Shown: positions 1 through 6,622 of the stretch, piece after piece
Position numbering within the stretch: position 1 is the first letter of the stretch
Layout: every line of letters starts with the position of its first letter
NCBI GenBank assembly: GCA_023391285.1
Contig: JAEWBF010000121.1
Span: 1-6,679, forward strand
Reading direction: 5' to 3'
From: Verrucomicrobiota bacterium
Lineage (GTDB): Bacteria; Verrucomicrobiota; Verrucomicrobiia; Opitutales; Opitutaceae
DNA length: 6,679 nt
Notes under the pieces: model-generated
Seen by the model: the letters and a program-made list of their open reading frames with translations, nothing else
Databases searched by the model: none
Told to the model about the DNA's origin: nothing
Translations under genes and position numbers: made by a program

Positions 1-1
1 A

Positions 2-64
2 CTCGAACGCGACCTCGCCGCCCTCCGCGCCGAATTCGCCGAGTTCAAAAAGCAGTTCGAGTAG
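2..64 (+). CDS. 3' end of an unidentified gene (charged helical C-terminus)
   Basis: Only the last 20 codons and a TAG stop at 62-64 are inside the window. The readable tail is LERDLAALRAEFAEFKKQFE, an amphipathic, highly charged stretch with leucine/alanine/phenylalanine spacing typical of a short coiled coil. Such tails end several bacterial families, for example YceH/DUF480 proteins, but 20 residues do not justify a name. The frame has the same C-rich codon style as the other plus-strand genes, which supports real coding sequence. The gene converges on the minus-strand GH78 gene, whose stop is 43 nt away, with a repeat hairpin between them. Confidence 0.55.
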   Translation, partial: LERDLAALRAEFAEFKKQFE

Positions 65-100
65 GTAGGGCGAGGAGTCCCCGCCGAGCCGTCCCTCGCC
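65..100. repeat. Stop-codon-associated GC hairpin repeat, copy 1
   Basis: The element begins directly after the TAG stop at 62-64 with GTAGGGCGAGGAGTCCC (65-81). That string matches positions 6623-6639 at 15 of 17 bases. It can form a 7-bp stem, GGCGAGG (69-75) with CCTCGCC (94-100), around an 18-nt loop. It sits between two convergent genes, where it could stabilise 3' ends or act as a bidirectional transcription barrier. There is no T tract on either side, so it is not a classical intrinsic terminator. That it belongs to a dispersed REP-like family is inferred from two copies in one window. Confidence 0.55.
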
Positions 101-107
101 GCTCGCT

Positions 108-2510
108 TCACTCCACCCGCACCGCCTGCTCCCCTTCGCGCAATCCCACGCGCTTCCCTTTCCAAACAAACTCCCCCGTCACCCCCTCCGGCAACGCGAC
201 CCGCCCCTCGACGCCCGCTCCTTTCCGTTTCAACTCCACCCGCACTTCCCCTCGCGGATGCGGCACCACGGCCGTCACCTCGTTCAACTCCCCGAAATGC
301 GGCTCCACCCGCACCTCGGCGAATCCCGGCGCCGCCGGCTCCACGCCCGCCACCGTCGCGAGAAACTCATACACCGGTGACGCACTCCACGCGTGGCAAT
401 CCGACCGCGTTGGATCCAATTTCTCCGCAAACGTCGTCAGCCCGTTCGCCAGCATCTGCCGCCACGGCCCCAGCCGCGCCAGATAGTCATTGCCCAATCC
501 CGCGTGCTTCATCGCGCGCAGCACGTAGAACTCGAAATACGTCGACGCCTGCGCGATCTCCCGATCGTCCGCCACGCGCCGCATCAAACCTTTCGCCGCC
601 TCGCCTTCGATCGCGCCCGACAACACCGCAAACGTATTCGCATGCTGGCTGAAGGTCCGCTTCTCCGGCGTATCCGCAATCATCCTACGCGTCTCGTCCC
701 AGCAGCGCTCCACCACCGCCCGCCTCAACGCCGCCGCCCGCGCCGCATACTTTTCCGCCTTAGCCTCGTCTCCAAACGCCCGCCACAACTCCGCCGCGCG
801 TCCGAGCGTCCCCGCCAGCTGCAGCGTCACCACCGCCGATCCGCCTTCCGCCACGCCGGGCGGTTCGCCCCCGCGGCCTTTCGTGCGATGCGCTCTCCAG
901 ACATCCACCCAGTCGACAAACGACCAATACTTCAACGGCCCCAGCAGCCCCGTCCGCTCATCGATTCGCCGCTCGAACCACCCCAACACCGAGTCCACAC
1001 CGATCAACTTCTCCCGCACGAACGCGTCGTCCCCCCGGTGCATCCAATAGTCGTGCACCATGTCGACCCAGTAGAGCGAAAACGTGTTGATCACCTGCGG
1101 CACCACCGACGGATACCGGCTCTGCGTCAGCCCTTCCGCGATCCGCGACCGGTCATACTGCTCGATCGCATTCCGCATCAGCCGGTCATCCCCGCTCACA
1201 TACAGCGAGATCAACGCCTGTATCCGCGTATCCCCGACATACTGCAGCTGCTCGTAATACGGACAATCCATATACGTCTCGAACGCGCACAGCCGCGCCG
1301 TCCTCCAGCCCACTTCCCAAATCTTCTGCAACGACGCATCGTCGCTCGAAAAGCGGCCGTTCTCTTCGAACGGATACCCCGTGAACCCGCTCAGAAATTC
1401 CACCACGTGCAACGGCTCGTCCGCCGTCTCCACCTCCAGCTGCACATAACGATACGTGCGATAATCCAACGCGCCAAACTCCCGCCGCTCCCCGCCATCC
1501 GTCACGAACTCGTCCACCACCCCTTCGATTCTCCGCCCTTCGACTTCATCGCGATTTCCCTTCTCACCTTTCTCGTCCACCAGCGCCTCCGCATACGTCA
1601 CGCGAACGCGACTCGCCTCCCCGCCGCTCAACACCAGCCGCGGAAACGCATTCGTCTCCACCCCGTTGTCGAGCAACACCGTTGCCCGACTCCGCGCGGC
1701 CACCACAAAGCCTTCGCCTTTTTCCATCACTCCCTCGCCCTCCACCCGCCTCGTTCGCGCAAACAGCGTTTCGCGCTCCTCCATCATCGGAATCGTTCGC
1801 GGACTCAGCCAGTGATTCATGTCCGCCCCCCAGCCATACGGCGTGCCTCGCTGCAGTTGCTTCGCGCCGCTCCAGCCGCTCGCATCGAACTCCTTCCCCG
1901 CCCATCCCCAGGGTTTCTTCGCGCCGTCCACGCGATTTCCTGGACCGATCACAATATACGCTTCCAGCGCCACCGGAATGGGCGTCCACGATTCGTCCCT
2001 CGTCACCCGCCATGAAGCATTCGTATCCACGCCGCTCTCCGCCTCGGTGTCGCCCTGCAGCAGAAATCCCGTCCGCACGCTCTCGATCGAATACGACATG
2101 TTGGCGCCATAACTCCACACCCGCGCCGCGATCACGTTCTTCCCCGGCTTCAACCAACGCGCCAGATCGACCGTCTCATAATGCCACACCCACCGGTCGC
2201 TCCGTTGCGGCCCGAAGCTCACCGACTCGCCATTCACAAACAGCCGATAACGCGCATCCGCCGTCACGTGCACCACGAACTTCGCCGGCGCCGCTTCGAG
2301 TTCGATTTCCTTCCGAAACAGATAAACGCCGAACTCGTTCTTCGGCGCGTCCGGATGCGTGATCCACCGCGCCGCCCAGGGTTGGTTCAACCACCGCTCC
2401 GCGACCGCGGGAACCGAGCCAGCGCCCGTCGCCAAAATTTCACTACAGAGAAGGAGGCCCGAGAGCACGACAAGGAGGCAGCGCATGAGCAGAGGGCGCC
2501 TAATCTGCAA
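108..2510 (-). CDS. Secreted GH78 family alpha-L-rhamnosidase-like glycoside hydrolase
   Basis: This 800-residue enzyme is predicted to remove terminal alpha-L-rhamnose (or a similar sugar) from glycans by an inverting mechanism. A signal peptide covers about residues 1-29: a basic start (RR), a leucine/valine-rich core, then ILATGA. Residues 45-245 hold N-terminal beta-sandwich segments (RLFVNGESVSFGPQRSD, LKPGKNVIAARVW), and 265-375 a further beta domain. The (alpha/alpha)6 barrel spans about 385-720 and a C-terminal beta domain about 725-800. The catalytic strip DCPYYEQLQYVGD (415-427) keeps three acidic residues, D415, E420 and D427, that align with the acidic triad of GH78 enzymes. E696 in TTFAE matches the expected base. 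The arginine and tryptophan usual in the DCP...GD strip are Tyr419 and Tyr424, so the substrate may differ. The first codon is TTG, with GGAGG (complement of 2515-2519) 4 nt upstream; an ATG at 2486 (residue 9) would also leave a good signal peptide. It lies 129 nt downstream of the other glycosidase on the same strand, possibly as an operon. Confidence 0.9.
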   Translation of the reverse strand: MQIRRPLLMRCLLVVLSGLLLCSEILATGAGSVPAVAERWLNQPWAARWITHPDAPKNEFGVYLFRKEIELEAAPAKFVVHVTADARYRLFVNGESVSFGPQRSDRWVWHYETVDLARWLKPGKNVIAARVWSYGANMSYSIESVRTGFLLQGDTEAESGVDTNASWRVTRDESWTPIPVALEAYIVIGPGNRVDGAKKPWGWAGKEFDASGWSGAKQLQRGTPYGWGADMNHWLSPRTIPMMEERETLFARTRRVEGEGVMEKGEGFVVAARSRATVLLDNGVETNAFPRLVLSGGEASRVRVTYAEALVDEKGEKGNRDEVEGRRIEGVVDEFVTDGGERREFGALDYRTYRYVQLEVETADEPLHVVEFLSGFTGYPFEENGRFSSDDASLQKIWEVGWRTARLCAFETYMDCPYYEQLQYVGDTRIQALISLYVSGDDRLMRNAIEQYDRSRIAEGLTQSRYPSVVPQVINTFSLYWVDMVHDYWMHRGDDAFVREKLIGVDSVLGWFERRIDERTGLLGPLKYWSFVDWVDVWRAHRTKGRGGEPPGVAEGGSAVVTLQLAGTLGRAAELWRAFGDEAKAEKYAARAAALRRAVVERCWDETRRMIADTPEKRTFSQHANTFAVLSGAIEGEAAKGLMRRVADDREIAQASTYFEFYVLRAMKHAGLGNDYLARLGPWRQMLANGLTTFAEKLDPTRSDCHAWSASPVYEFLATVAGVEPAAPGFAEVRVEPHFGELNEVTAVVPHPRGEVRVELKRKGAGVEGRVALPEGVTGEFVWKGKRVGLREGEQAVRVE

Positions 2511-2552
2511 CGCCCCTCCGGACTGACAAGCCGCAGACCGCTCGATCCCGTT

Positions 2553-2591
2553 CCCCTGGCCCGTTCCAGGGGGCGCCGCTCCGTCGGCGCC
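2553..2591. other. Two abutting GC-rich hairpins between the glycosidase genes
   Basis: Stem 1 pairs CCCCTGG (2553-2559) with CCAGGGG (2566-2572) around a 6-nt loop. Stem 2 pairs GGCGCCG (2572-2578) with CGGCGCC (2585-2591), also around a 6-nt loop. Both are perfect 7-bp stems and they share one base. They lie about 50 nt past the stop of the six-hairpin glycosidase and about 43 nt before the start of the GH78 gene. No T run follows on either strand, so a Rho-independent terminator is not supported. RNA processing, 3'-end protection or attenuation between the two cistrons is possible. The rest of this 129-nt gap shows only the putative ribosome binding site of the GH78 gene. Confidence 0.45.
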
Positions 2592-2639
2592 GCCCTTCCG
2601 CAGCTCATTTCAGTTACACCGCTGACCAACCACTCCCTT

Positions 2640-4862
2640 TCACGGCAACCCCCGCCACCCCTCCGCCTTCACCCGCCACGTTCCATCCTTCGGCAGCCCC
2701 GGAAACTCCCCTTCCGCTCCCTCCCAACCGCCCACCATCAACCCCACCGCCGCCAAAAACGCGCCATTCGCCGGCAAATACACCGCAATCTCCCGCCGCC
2801 CCGGACCCGTCTGCCCGCCCGACGTATCGCTTTTTTGGGGACAATGCCCGTTCGGCGCATACCGGTTGTTCGGCCCGTCGCGCAACAACACCTCCACCGC
2901 CTCCTGCGCCCGCCCCAACCGCGCGGCCGTCATCGCAATCATCGGATAATCCCAGCCCCAGATCTTCGTCTCCCAATCCCACTCCGTCATCACCGCATCG
3001 AACGTCCGGTTCATGATCTCGCGGTCCACGCCCGGCGCCTCCGGCAAAAATCCGAGCGGCATCAACATCTGCGGATGATCATGCCGGCTCGCAAAGTTCG
3101 TCCACGTGTCCGGCACCGACTCCAACGCCACATACTTTCCTTCGTCCACCGGTAGCGGCGACAGCTTCGCGATCACGTCATCCCAATGCGCCTCGCGCTC
3201 CAGCCCCAACCGCTCGCGCCACGCCTGCGCCACCGTCAGCGCCCATTTCCAATACGCCAGTTCGAACGAAGGATTCTGGCTCTCCGCCGGCTCATGAATC
3301 TCCTGCGCAATCCACAACGGCGGCCCGAGCACATATTCCCCGCGCTTCGGATCCAGCCACACCATCGACGCCAGACACTCCGCCGTCTCCAGCACCAGCT
3401 CGCGATATTTCGCGAGCGTCTCCCGTGTAGGTTTTTCCCGATACAAAATCTCCCCGAGATAAACCAGATGCGGCTGATTCCATACGATCATCGGATTCCC
3501 GCCCGGGCTCTCCCGCCCATCCGGCCCCACCATCTTTGCCCAACGCGCCCCGCGCAATCCACGGCTCTGCGCCAGCGCTCGCGCCTCGGGCAGCCGCTCG
3601 AGAAACCACTCCAGATTCTTCTCCAGAAAATCCGCCCGACCCCACAGCGCGAAATGCGCCGTGTGCCACCAAATCATCTCCGTGTGATGCTTTCCATACC
3701 ACGTGTTGCACGTCAGCCCGCTCTCCTGCGGCGGCACATCGCCCACGCATTGCACCGCGGTCAAATACTGCGACAGCACCACGCGCTTCTCCAACTTCTC
3801 CGCCAGCGGACTCGTGCTCCCGCTCAAATCCAGCGCCGCTGCCTTCCCCCAAAACTCCGCCCAATGCTTCTCGCTCGCCGCCACGATCTCGTCCGGCGGA
3901 CGCCTCTGCGCCTCCCGCGACTCGCCCCGCAAAAACCCAATCGCCACCCCCAACTCGTCCCACCCGCGATCGCCCTTCAGCAGAAACTTGTGCGTCCCCG
4001 CATGCACCAGCCGCTGCGCAATCTCATCCGGCGCATGCACCCGCGGCTCCCAACTGAACGCCACGTTCAAACTATACGTCGTCCCGCCCGCTTTTCGATC
4101 GATCGTCGAAAGCGAGGTCTGCCGCGTCACGTGTTTCTCCGGCGAACTCCAGTCCAGCGCCGGCGTGTTCTTCACTTTCGGGTCGTGCCCGCGCGGAAAC
4201 GCCAGCCGCAGCCGCAGCTTTCCTTCGCGCACCAGCTCCGATTTTACCCGCACCGCAATTGTATCCGAATCCGGAGCACACGCCGTGATCACCTCCACCG
4301 GCACGCCTCCGAGCGTATACCGGCTCGTCACCACCCCGCGCCATAGATCCAGCGTCTGCTCCAAATCCTTCACATCCTCCGGCACAAATTCGCTCCCATC
4401 CGCTTTATCCCACTCCAGCGCCAGCTGCGCCATCGGATGCAGCCGCGGATTCCGCCGCAACCACTGCGCCGCCTCATTATCCATCCGCGTCGGAAATCCC
4501 AAAACCCGTCCGTCCGCCGTCGTGTAGTCGCGATTCGCATCCTCGAGTTTGAACCCCTCCGCGTTCTCTTCCGAAAACCAGCACCAGCGCGCCATCGTCT
4601 CCAGCGGGATGCCGTTCTCATAATACGCCTTCTCAAAGGTCTGCAGCCCCGTCGCATCCACCGTGAACGCGAACCCGCCATTCCCCACCGTCAACGGCGC
4701 TTCGAAATTCACCTCGCGCACCACCGGATTGTGCCGCCGCACCAACGCCTCGCGATCGATCCGCGTCTCCGCCGCGCCCGCACTCACCGCGACAAATGCT
4801 GCCGCCGCGATCCGCCACATCGCTTTCCACACGTTCGCCGTCCGGACTGTTTCCACGCTCAT
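2640..4862 (-). CDS. Secreted six-hairpin ((alpha/alpha)6-barrel) glycosidase, GH65/GH95-like
   Basis: This 740-residue exported protein resembles the superfamily that includes GH65 and GH95: an N-terminal beta-sandwich, a linker and an (alpha/alpha)6 barrel. The exact family and substrate are unknown. The signal peptide core is about residues 15-31 (MWRIAAAAFVAVSAG, then AAET, a likely AxA cleavage site). The beta-sandwich opens with LTVGNGGFAFTVDATGLQTF (57-76), the typical superfamily start. The barrel, from about residue 350, contains NTWYGKHHTEMIWWHTAHF (386-404), NPMIVWNQPHLVYLG (456-470), IHEPAESQNPSFELAYW (522-538) and TEWDWETKIWGWDYP (626-640). E524 or E527 is the likeliest general acid by position, with acidic residues around 626-638 as further candidates; this is inference. 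The ATG at 4862 has no Shine-Dalgarno. The in-frame ATG at 4820 (residue 15) is preceded by GGAAAG and gives a tidier signal peptide, so it may be the true start. The gene is divergent from the sigma factor and upstream of the GH78 gene. Confidence 0.8.
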   Translation of the reverse strand: MSVETVRTANVWKAMWRIAAAAFVAVSAGAAETRIDREALVRRHNPVVREVNFEAPLTVGNGGFAFTVDATGLQTFEKAYYENGIPLETMARWCWFSEENAEGFKLEDANRDYTTADGRVLGFPTRMDNEAAQWLRRNPRLHPMAQLALEWDKADGSEFVPEDVKDLEQTLDLWRGVVTSRYTLGGVPVEVITACAPDSDTIAVRVKSELVREGKLRLRLAFPRGHDPKVKNTPALDWSSPEKHVTRQTSLSTIDRKAGGTTYSLNVAFSWEPRVHAPDEIAQRLVHAGTHKFLLKGDRGWDELGVAIGFLRGESREAQRRPPDEIVAASEKHWAEFWGKAAALDLSGSTSPLAEKLEKRVVLSQYLTAVQCVGDVPPQESGLTCNTWYGKHHTEMIWWHTAHFALWGRADFLEKNLEWFLERLPEARALAQSRGLRGARWAKMVGPDGRESPGGNPMIVWNQPHLVYLGEILYREKPTRETLAKYRELVLETAECLASMVWLDPKRGEYVLGPPLWIAQEIHEPAESQNPSFELAYWKWALTVAQAWRERLGLEREAHWDDVIAKLSPLPVDEGKYVALESVPDTWTNFASRHDHPQMLMPLGFLPEAPGVDREIMNRTFDAVMTEWDWETKIWGWDYPMIAMTAARLGRAQEAVEVLLRDGPNNRYAPNGHCPQKSDTSGGQTGPGRREIAVYLPANGAFLAAVGLMVGGWEGAEGEFPGLPKDGTWRVKAEGWRGLP

Positions 4863-5041
4863 AAGGGGTAAATCATGCTCGTTCGATTCGGCACCATGAC
4901 GACGACGCCCCGCCCGTTCAAATGGGGGATCGCCACCATCGAAAATTTTCCATCTCGAACACGTTTTAGGATGTTATCGCGCTTGTAACAGACGCAGCAC
5001 CGCGCCTATCAGATGCGCAACCCCGCATTTCGCATCGCCCC
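4863..5041. promoter_or_regulatory. Divergent control region between glycosidase and ECF sigma factor genes
   Basis: This 179-nt gap must hold promoters for both directions. It has the only AT-rich patch in this part of the window (about 4936-4990). Visible elements are a perfect 10-bp palindrome GAAAATTTTC (4941-4950), a dyad TGTTA-9 nt-TAACA (4972-4976 and 4986-4990), and a leader inverted repeat GATGCG (5012-5017) with CGCATC (5031-5036). A GAAC at 4957-4960 could be part of an ECF-type -35 element, but I see no convincing -10 partner, and no consensus sigma-70 pair stands out on either strand. The location supports a regulatory role; the individual elements are unproven. Confidence 0.5.
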
Positions 5042-5605
5042 ATGCCCCCGCTTCAGGAAACAGAGCAATCCCGCTGGTTCGCCCTCGAAGTCCAACCGCA
5101 CGAGCCCGCCCTCCGCGCCTATCTCCAATCGCGTTTTCCACTGCTCCGCGACGCCGACGATATCATTCAGGAAACCTATCGCCGCGTCCTCCGCGAAAAC
5201 GACGCCGGTCGCCTCCGCCATCCGCGCGCCTTCCTCTTCACCGCCGCCCGCAACGCCGCCCTCGATTTCTTCCGCCGCCGCAAACACGCGCCTACCGAAT
5301 CGATCACCCATTCCGAAGCCGCCAACGTCGTTGAAGAGTCTTCGCACGTCGCCGAGGCCGTCTGCCAACAACAGGAACTTCAAATCCTCGCCGACGCCGT
5401 GCAGACACTCCCGCACCGCTGCCGCCAGGTCATCATGCTCCGCTACCTCAAGGGCTACTCTTACAAGGAGATCGCTTCCACGCTCGGCATTTCCACCGAG
5501 ACGGTGAAGACGCACATGGCGAAAGGAGTGAAACTCTGCGGCGACTACTTCGCGGCCCGCGGCCTGCTGGAAGAACGCCGGATGTTTTCCGATCATGCAG
5601 GATAG
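5042..5605 (+). CDS. FecI-type ECF RNA polymerase sigma factor
   Basis: This 187-residue protein has normal ECF sigma-factor length and directs RNA polymerase to specific promoters. Region 2 spans about 22-83. It includes DADDIIQETYRRVL (37-50), the acidic core-binding helix, and PRAFLFTAARNAALDFFRRR (61-80), which carries the -10 recognition and melting surface. A variable linker (about 84-110) follows. Region 4 spans 113-165: LPHRCRQVIMLRYLKGYSYKEIAS, then a helix-turn-helix LGISTETVKTHMAKGV (148-163) for -35 recognition. No region 1.1 or 3 is present, as expected for the ECF group. The ATG at 5042 has no clear Shine-Dalgarno, but region 2 begins close behind it. The stop codon overlaps the next gene by 11 nt, so sigma and FecR are almost certainly co-transcribed and translationally coupled. 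Target genes are not shown by the sequence; the divergent glycosidases or a TonB receptor outside the window are candidates. Confidence 0.92.
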   Translation: MPPLQETEQSRWFALEVQPHEPALRAYLQSRFPLLRDADDIIQETYRRVLRENDAGRLRHPRAFLFTAARNAALDFFRRRKHAPTESITHSEAANVVEESSHVAEAVCQQQELQILADAVQTLPHRCRQVIMLRYLKGYSYKEIASTLGISTETVKTHMAKGVKLCGDYFAARGLLEERRMFSDHAG

Positions 5606-6608
5606 TTCCAGCCAGCTCCCCGATCCAGGCGACGACGCCCTCCGCCAAGCCGCCGCTGTCTGGCTTGCCCAGCGCGACGCCGGTTTCAGCACCGCCCAAG
5701 CCGCCGCGTTCGAACGCTGGCGCAACGCCGACGCGCGCCACGCCGCCGCCTTCCGCCGCGCCGAAGCCACGCAACGTCTCCTCGCGCGTCTCCCCGAATC
5801 GCCCTCCGCCCGAGCGCTCTTCGCCGAAGTCGACGCCCTCGTCGCCTCCCGCCCGCGCGTCATTCCGTTCTCCACGATCTGGAAAACCGCCGCTGGCCTC
5901 GCCGCCGCCGCGGCCATCGCCTTCGCCTTTTTCCACACGCGCCCGCAATCCCTCGAAAGCGCCAACGCCTCTTACACCACCACCGCCAGCCAGCACCAAT
6001 CGCTCAATCTCCCCGACGGCTCCACCCTCGTTCTCAGCTCCGCCTCTCGAGTCGAGGTCGCCTTCGTCCCCACCGAACGCCGCGTTCACCTGCAACACGG
6101 CGAAGCTCACTTCTACGTCGCGAAAGACACCGCTCGTCCGTTCATCGTCAGCGCCGGCGAAGTGTCCGTCCGCGCCGTCGGCACCGTCTTCAACGTCCGC
6201 CGCCACGCCGCCGGCGTCGAAGTCCTCGTCACCGAGGGCAAGGTTCAAGTCACCCGCGCCGACGTCTCCGCCCCCGAACCCATCTTTCTCGTCGCCGGCG
6301 AACGCGCTTTCGTCGACGGCATCCCGTCCGCCTCGCTCGCCGCCGACATTCCCGTCACCGAACGCGCCTCCGATCGCGCACCGCGTCTGATGTTCAAGGA
6401 CACACCGCTCGCCGACGCCGTCGAACGCTTCAATCGCTACAGCCGCGTCCAGATGGAAATCGTCGACGCCGACCTCGCGGCCCGTGCCATCGGCGGCAAC
6501 TTCGACGCCGACAACGCCGAATCCTTCATCAATCTCCTCAGCAAGTCCGGCGACCTGCGCATCGAACGCGTCGCCCCCGACCGCGTCCTCCTCCACAACG
6601 CCAGGTAG
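5595..6608 (+). CDS. FecR-type anti-sigma factor / transmembrane signal transducer
   Basis: This 337-residue inner-membrane protein is expected to bind the sigma factor in the cytoplasm and receive a signal from a TonB-dependent receptor in the periplasm. The cytoplasmic N-terminal domain (about 14-60) shows the FecR/DUF4880 pattern: AAAVWLAQRDAGFSTAQAAAF, ERW, then DARHAAAFRRAEA. One membrane helix lies at about 95-113 (IWKTAAGLAAAAAIAFAFF). The periplasmic FecR domain (about 136-220) contains LNLPDGSTLVLSSASRVEV, RRVHLQHGEAHFYVAKD and FIVSAGEVSVRAVGTVFNVR. The C-terminal part (about 264-333), LMFKDTPLADAVERFNRYS followed by AIGGNFDADNAESFINLL, is the usual STN/DUF4974-like receptor-contact module. 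All parts are present and the length is normal. The start ATG lies inside the end of the sigma gene (11-nt overlap). The TAG stop is embedded in a GTAGGG motif of the repeat region. No receptor gene follows within the 71 nt left. Confidence 0.93.
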   Translation: MQDSSSQLPDPGDDALRQAAAVWLAQRDAGFSTAQAAAFERWRNADARHAAAFRRAEATQRLLARLPESPSARALFAEVDALVASRPRVIPFSTIWKTAAGLAAAAAIAFAFFHTRPQSLESANASYTTTASQHQSLNLPDGSTLVLSSASRVEVAFVPTERRVHLQHGEAHFYVAKDTARPFIVSAGEVSVRAVGTVFNVRRHAAGVEVLVTEGKVQVTRADVSAPEPIFLVAGERAFVDGIPSASLAADIPVTERASDRAPRLMFKDTPLADAVERFNRYSRVQMEIVDADLAARAIGGNFDADNAESFINLLSKSGDLRIERVAPDRVLLHNAR

Positions 6609-6622
6609 GGCACCGGTTCCCT
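6607..6622. repeat. 16-bp imperfect palindrome overlapping the FecR stop codon
   Basis: AGGGCACCGGTTCCCT is symmetric around ACCGGT except for one base pair (C6611 against T6618). Its first two bases are the last two of the TAG stop codon. It is followed directly by the second repeat hairpin and, with the preceding GT, presents an extra GTAGGG (6605-6610), matching the start of the repeat at 6623. With no loop at the centre it suits a DNA dyad better than an RNA hairpin. Confidence 0.4.

Noticed and set aside
120..126. GH78 protein as a lipoprotein (Cys22 in the signal peptide; coordinates shown are only nominal within the gene)
   Set aside because: The residues before Cys22 are Leu-Leu-Leu; a lipobox needs a small residue (Gly, Ala or Ser) directly before the cysteine.
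393..2015. 540-codon open frame on the plus strand, antisense to the GH78 gene
   Set aside because: Its translation is arginine/proline/histidine-rich with no domain pattern, as expected from the complement of a GC-rich gene; the minus-strand frame carries full GH78 motifs.
2553..2591. Rho-independent terminator for the six-hairpin glycosidase gene
   Set aside because: The stems are good but no T tract follows on the transcribed strand, so I list them only as hairpins.
3186..4346. 386-codon plus-strand open frame opposite the six-hairpin glycosidase
   Set aside because: Low-complexity Arg/Pro/Leu/His composition and no recognisable fold; it is a shadow of the minus-strand gene.
4896..4988. 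30-codon open frame (MTTTPRPFKWG...) in the divergent intergenic region, plus strand
   Set aside because: No ribosome binding site, no recognisable peptide features, and it spans the likely promoter core; it is explained by chance.
5448..6596. 382-codon minus-strand open frame opposite FecR
   Set aside because: Glycine/glutamate/aspartate/valine-rich shadow, typical of the complement of C-ending codons; the plus-strand FecR has all expected domains.
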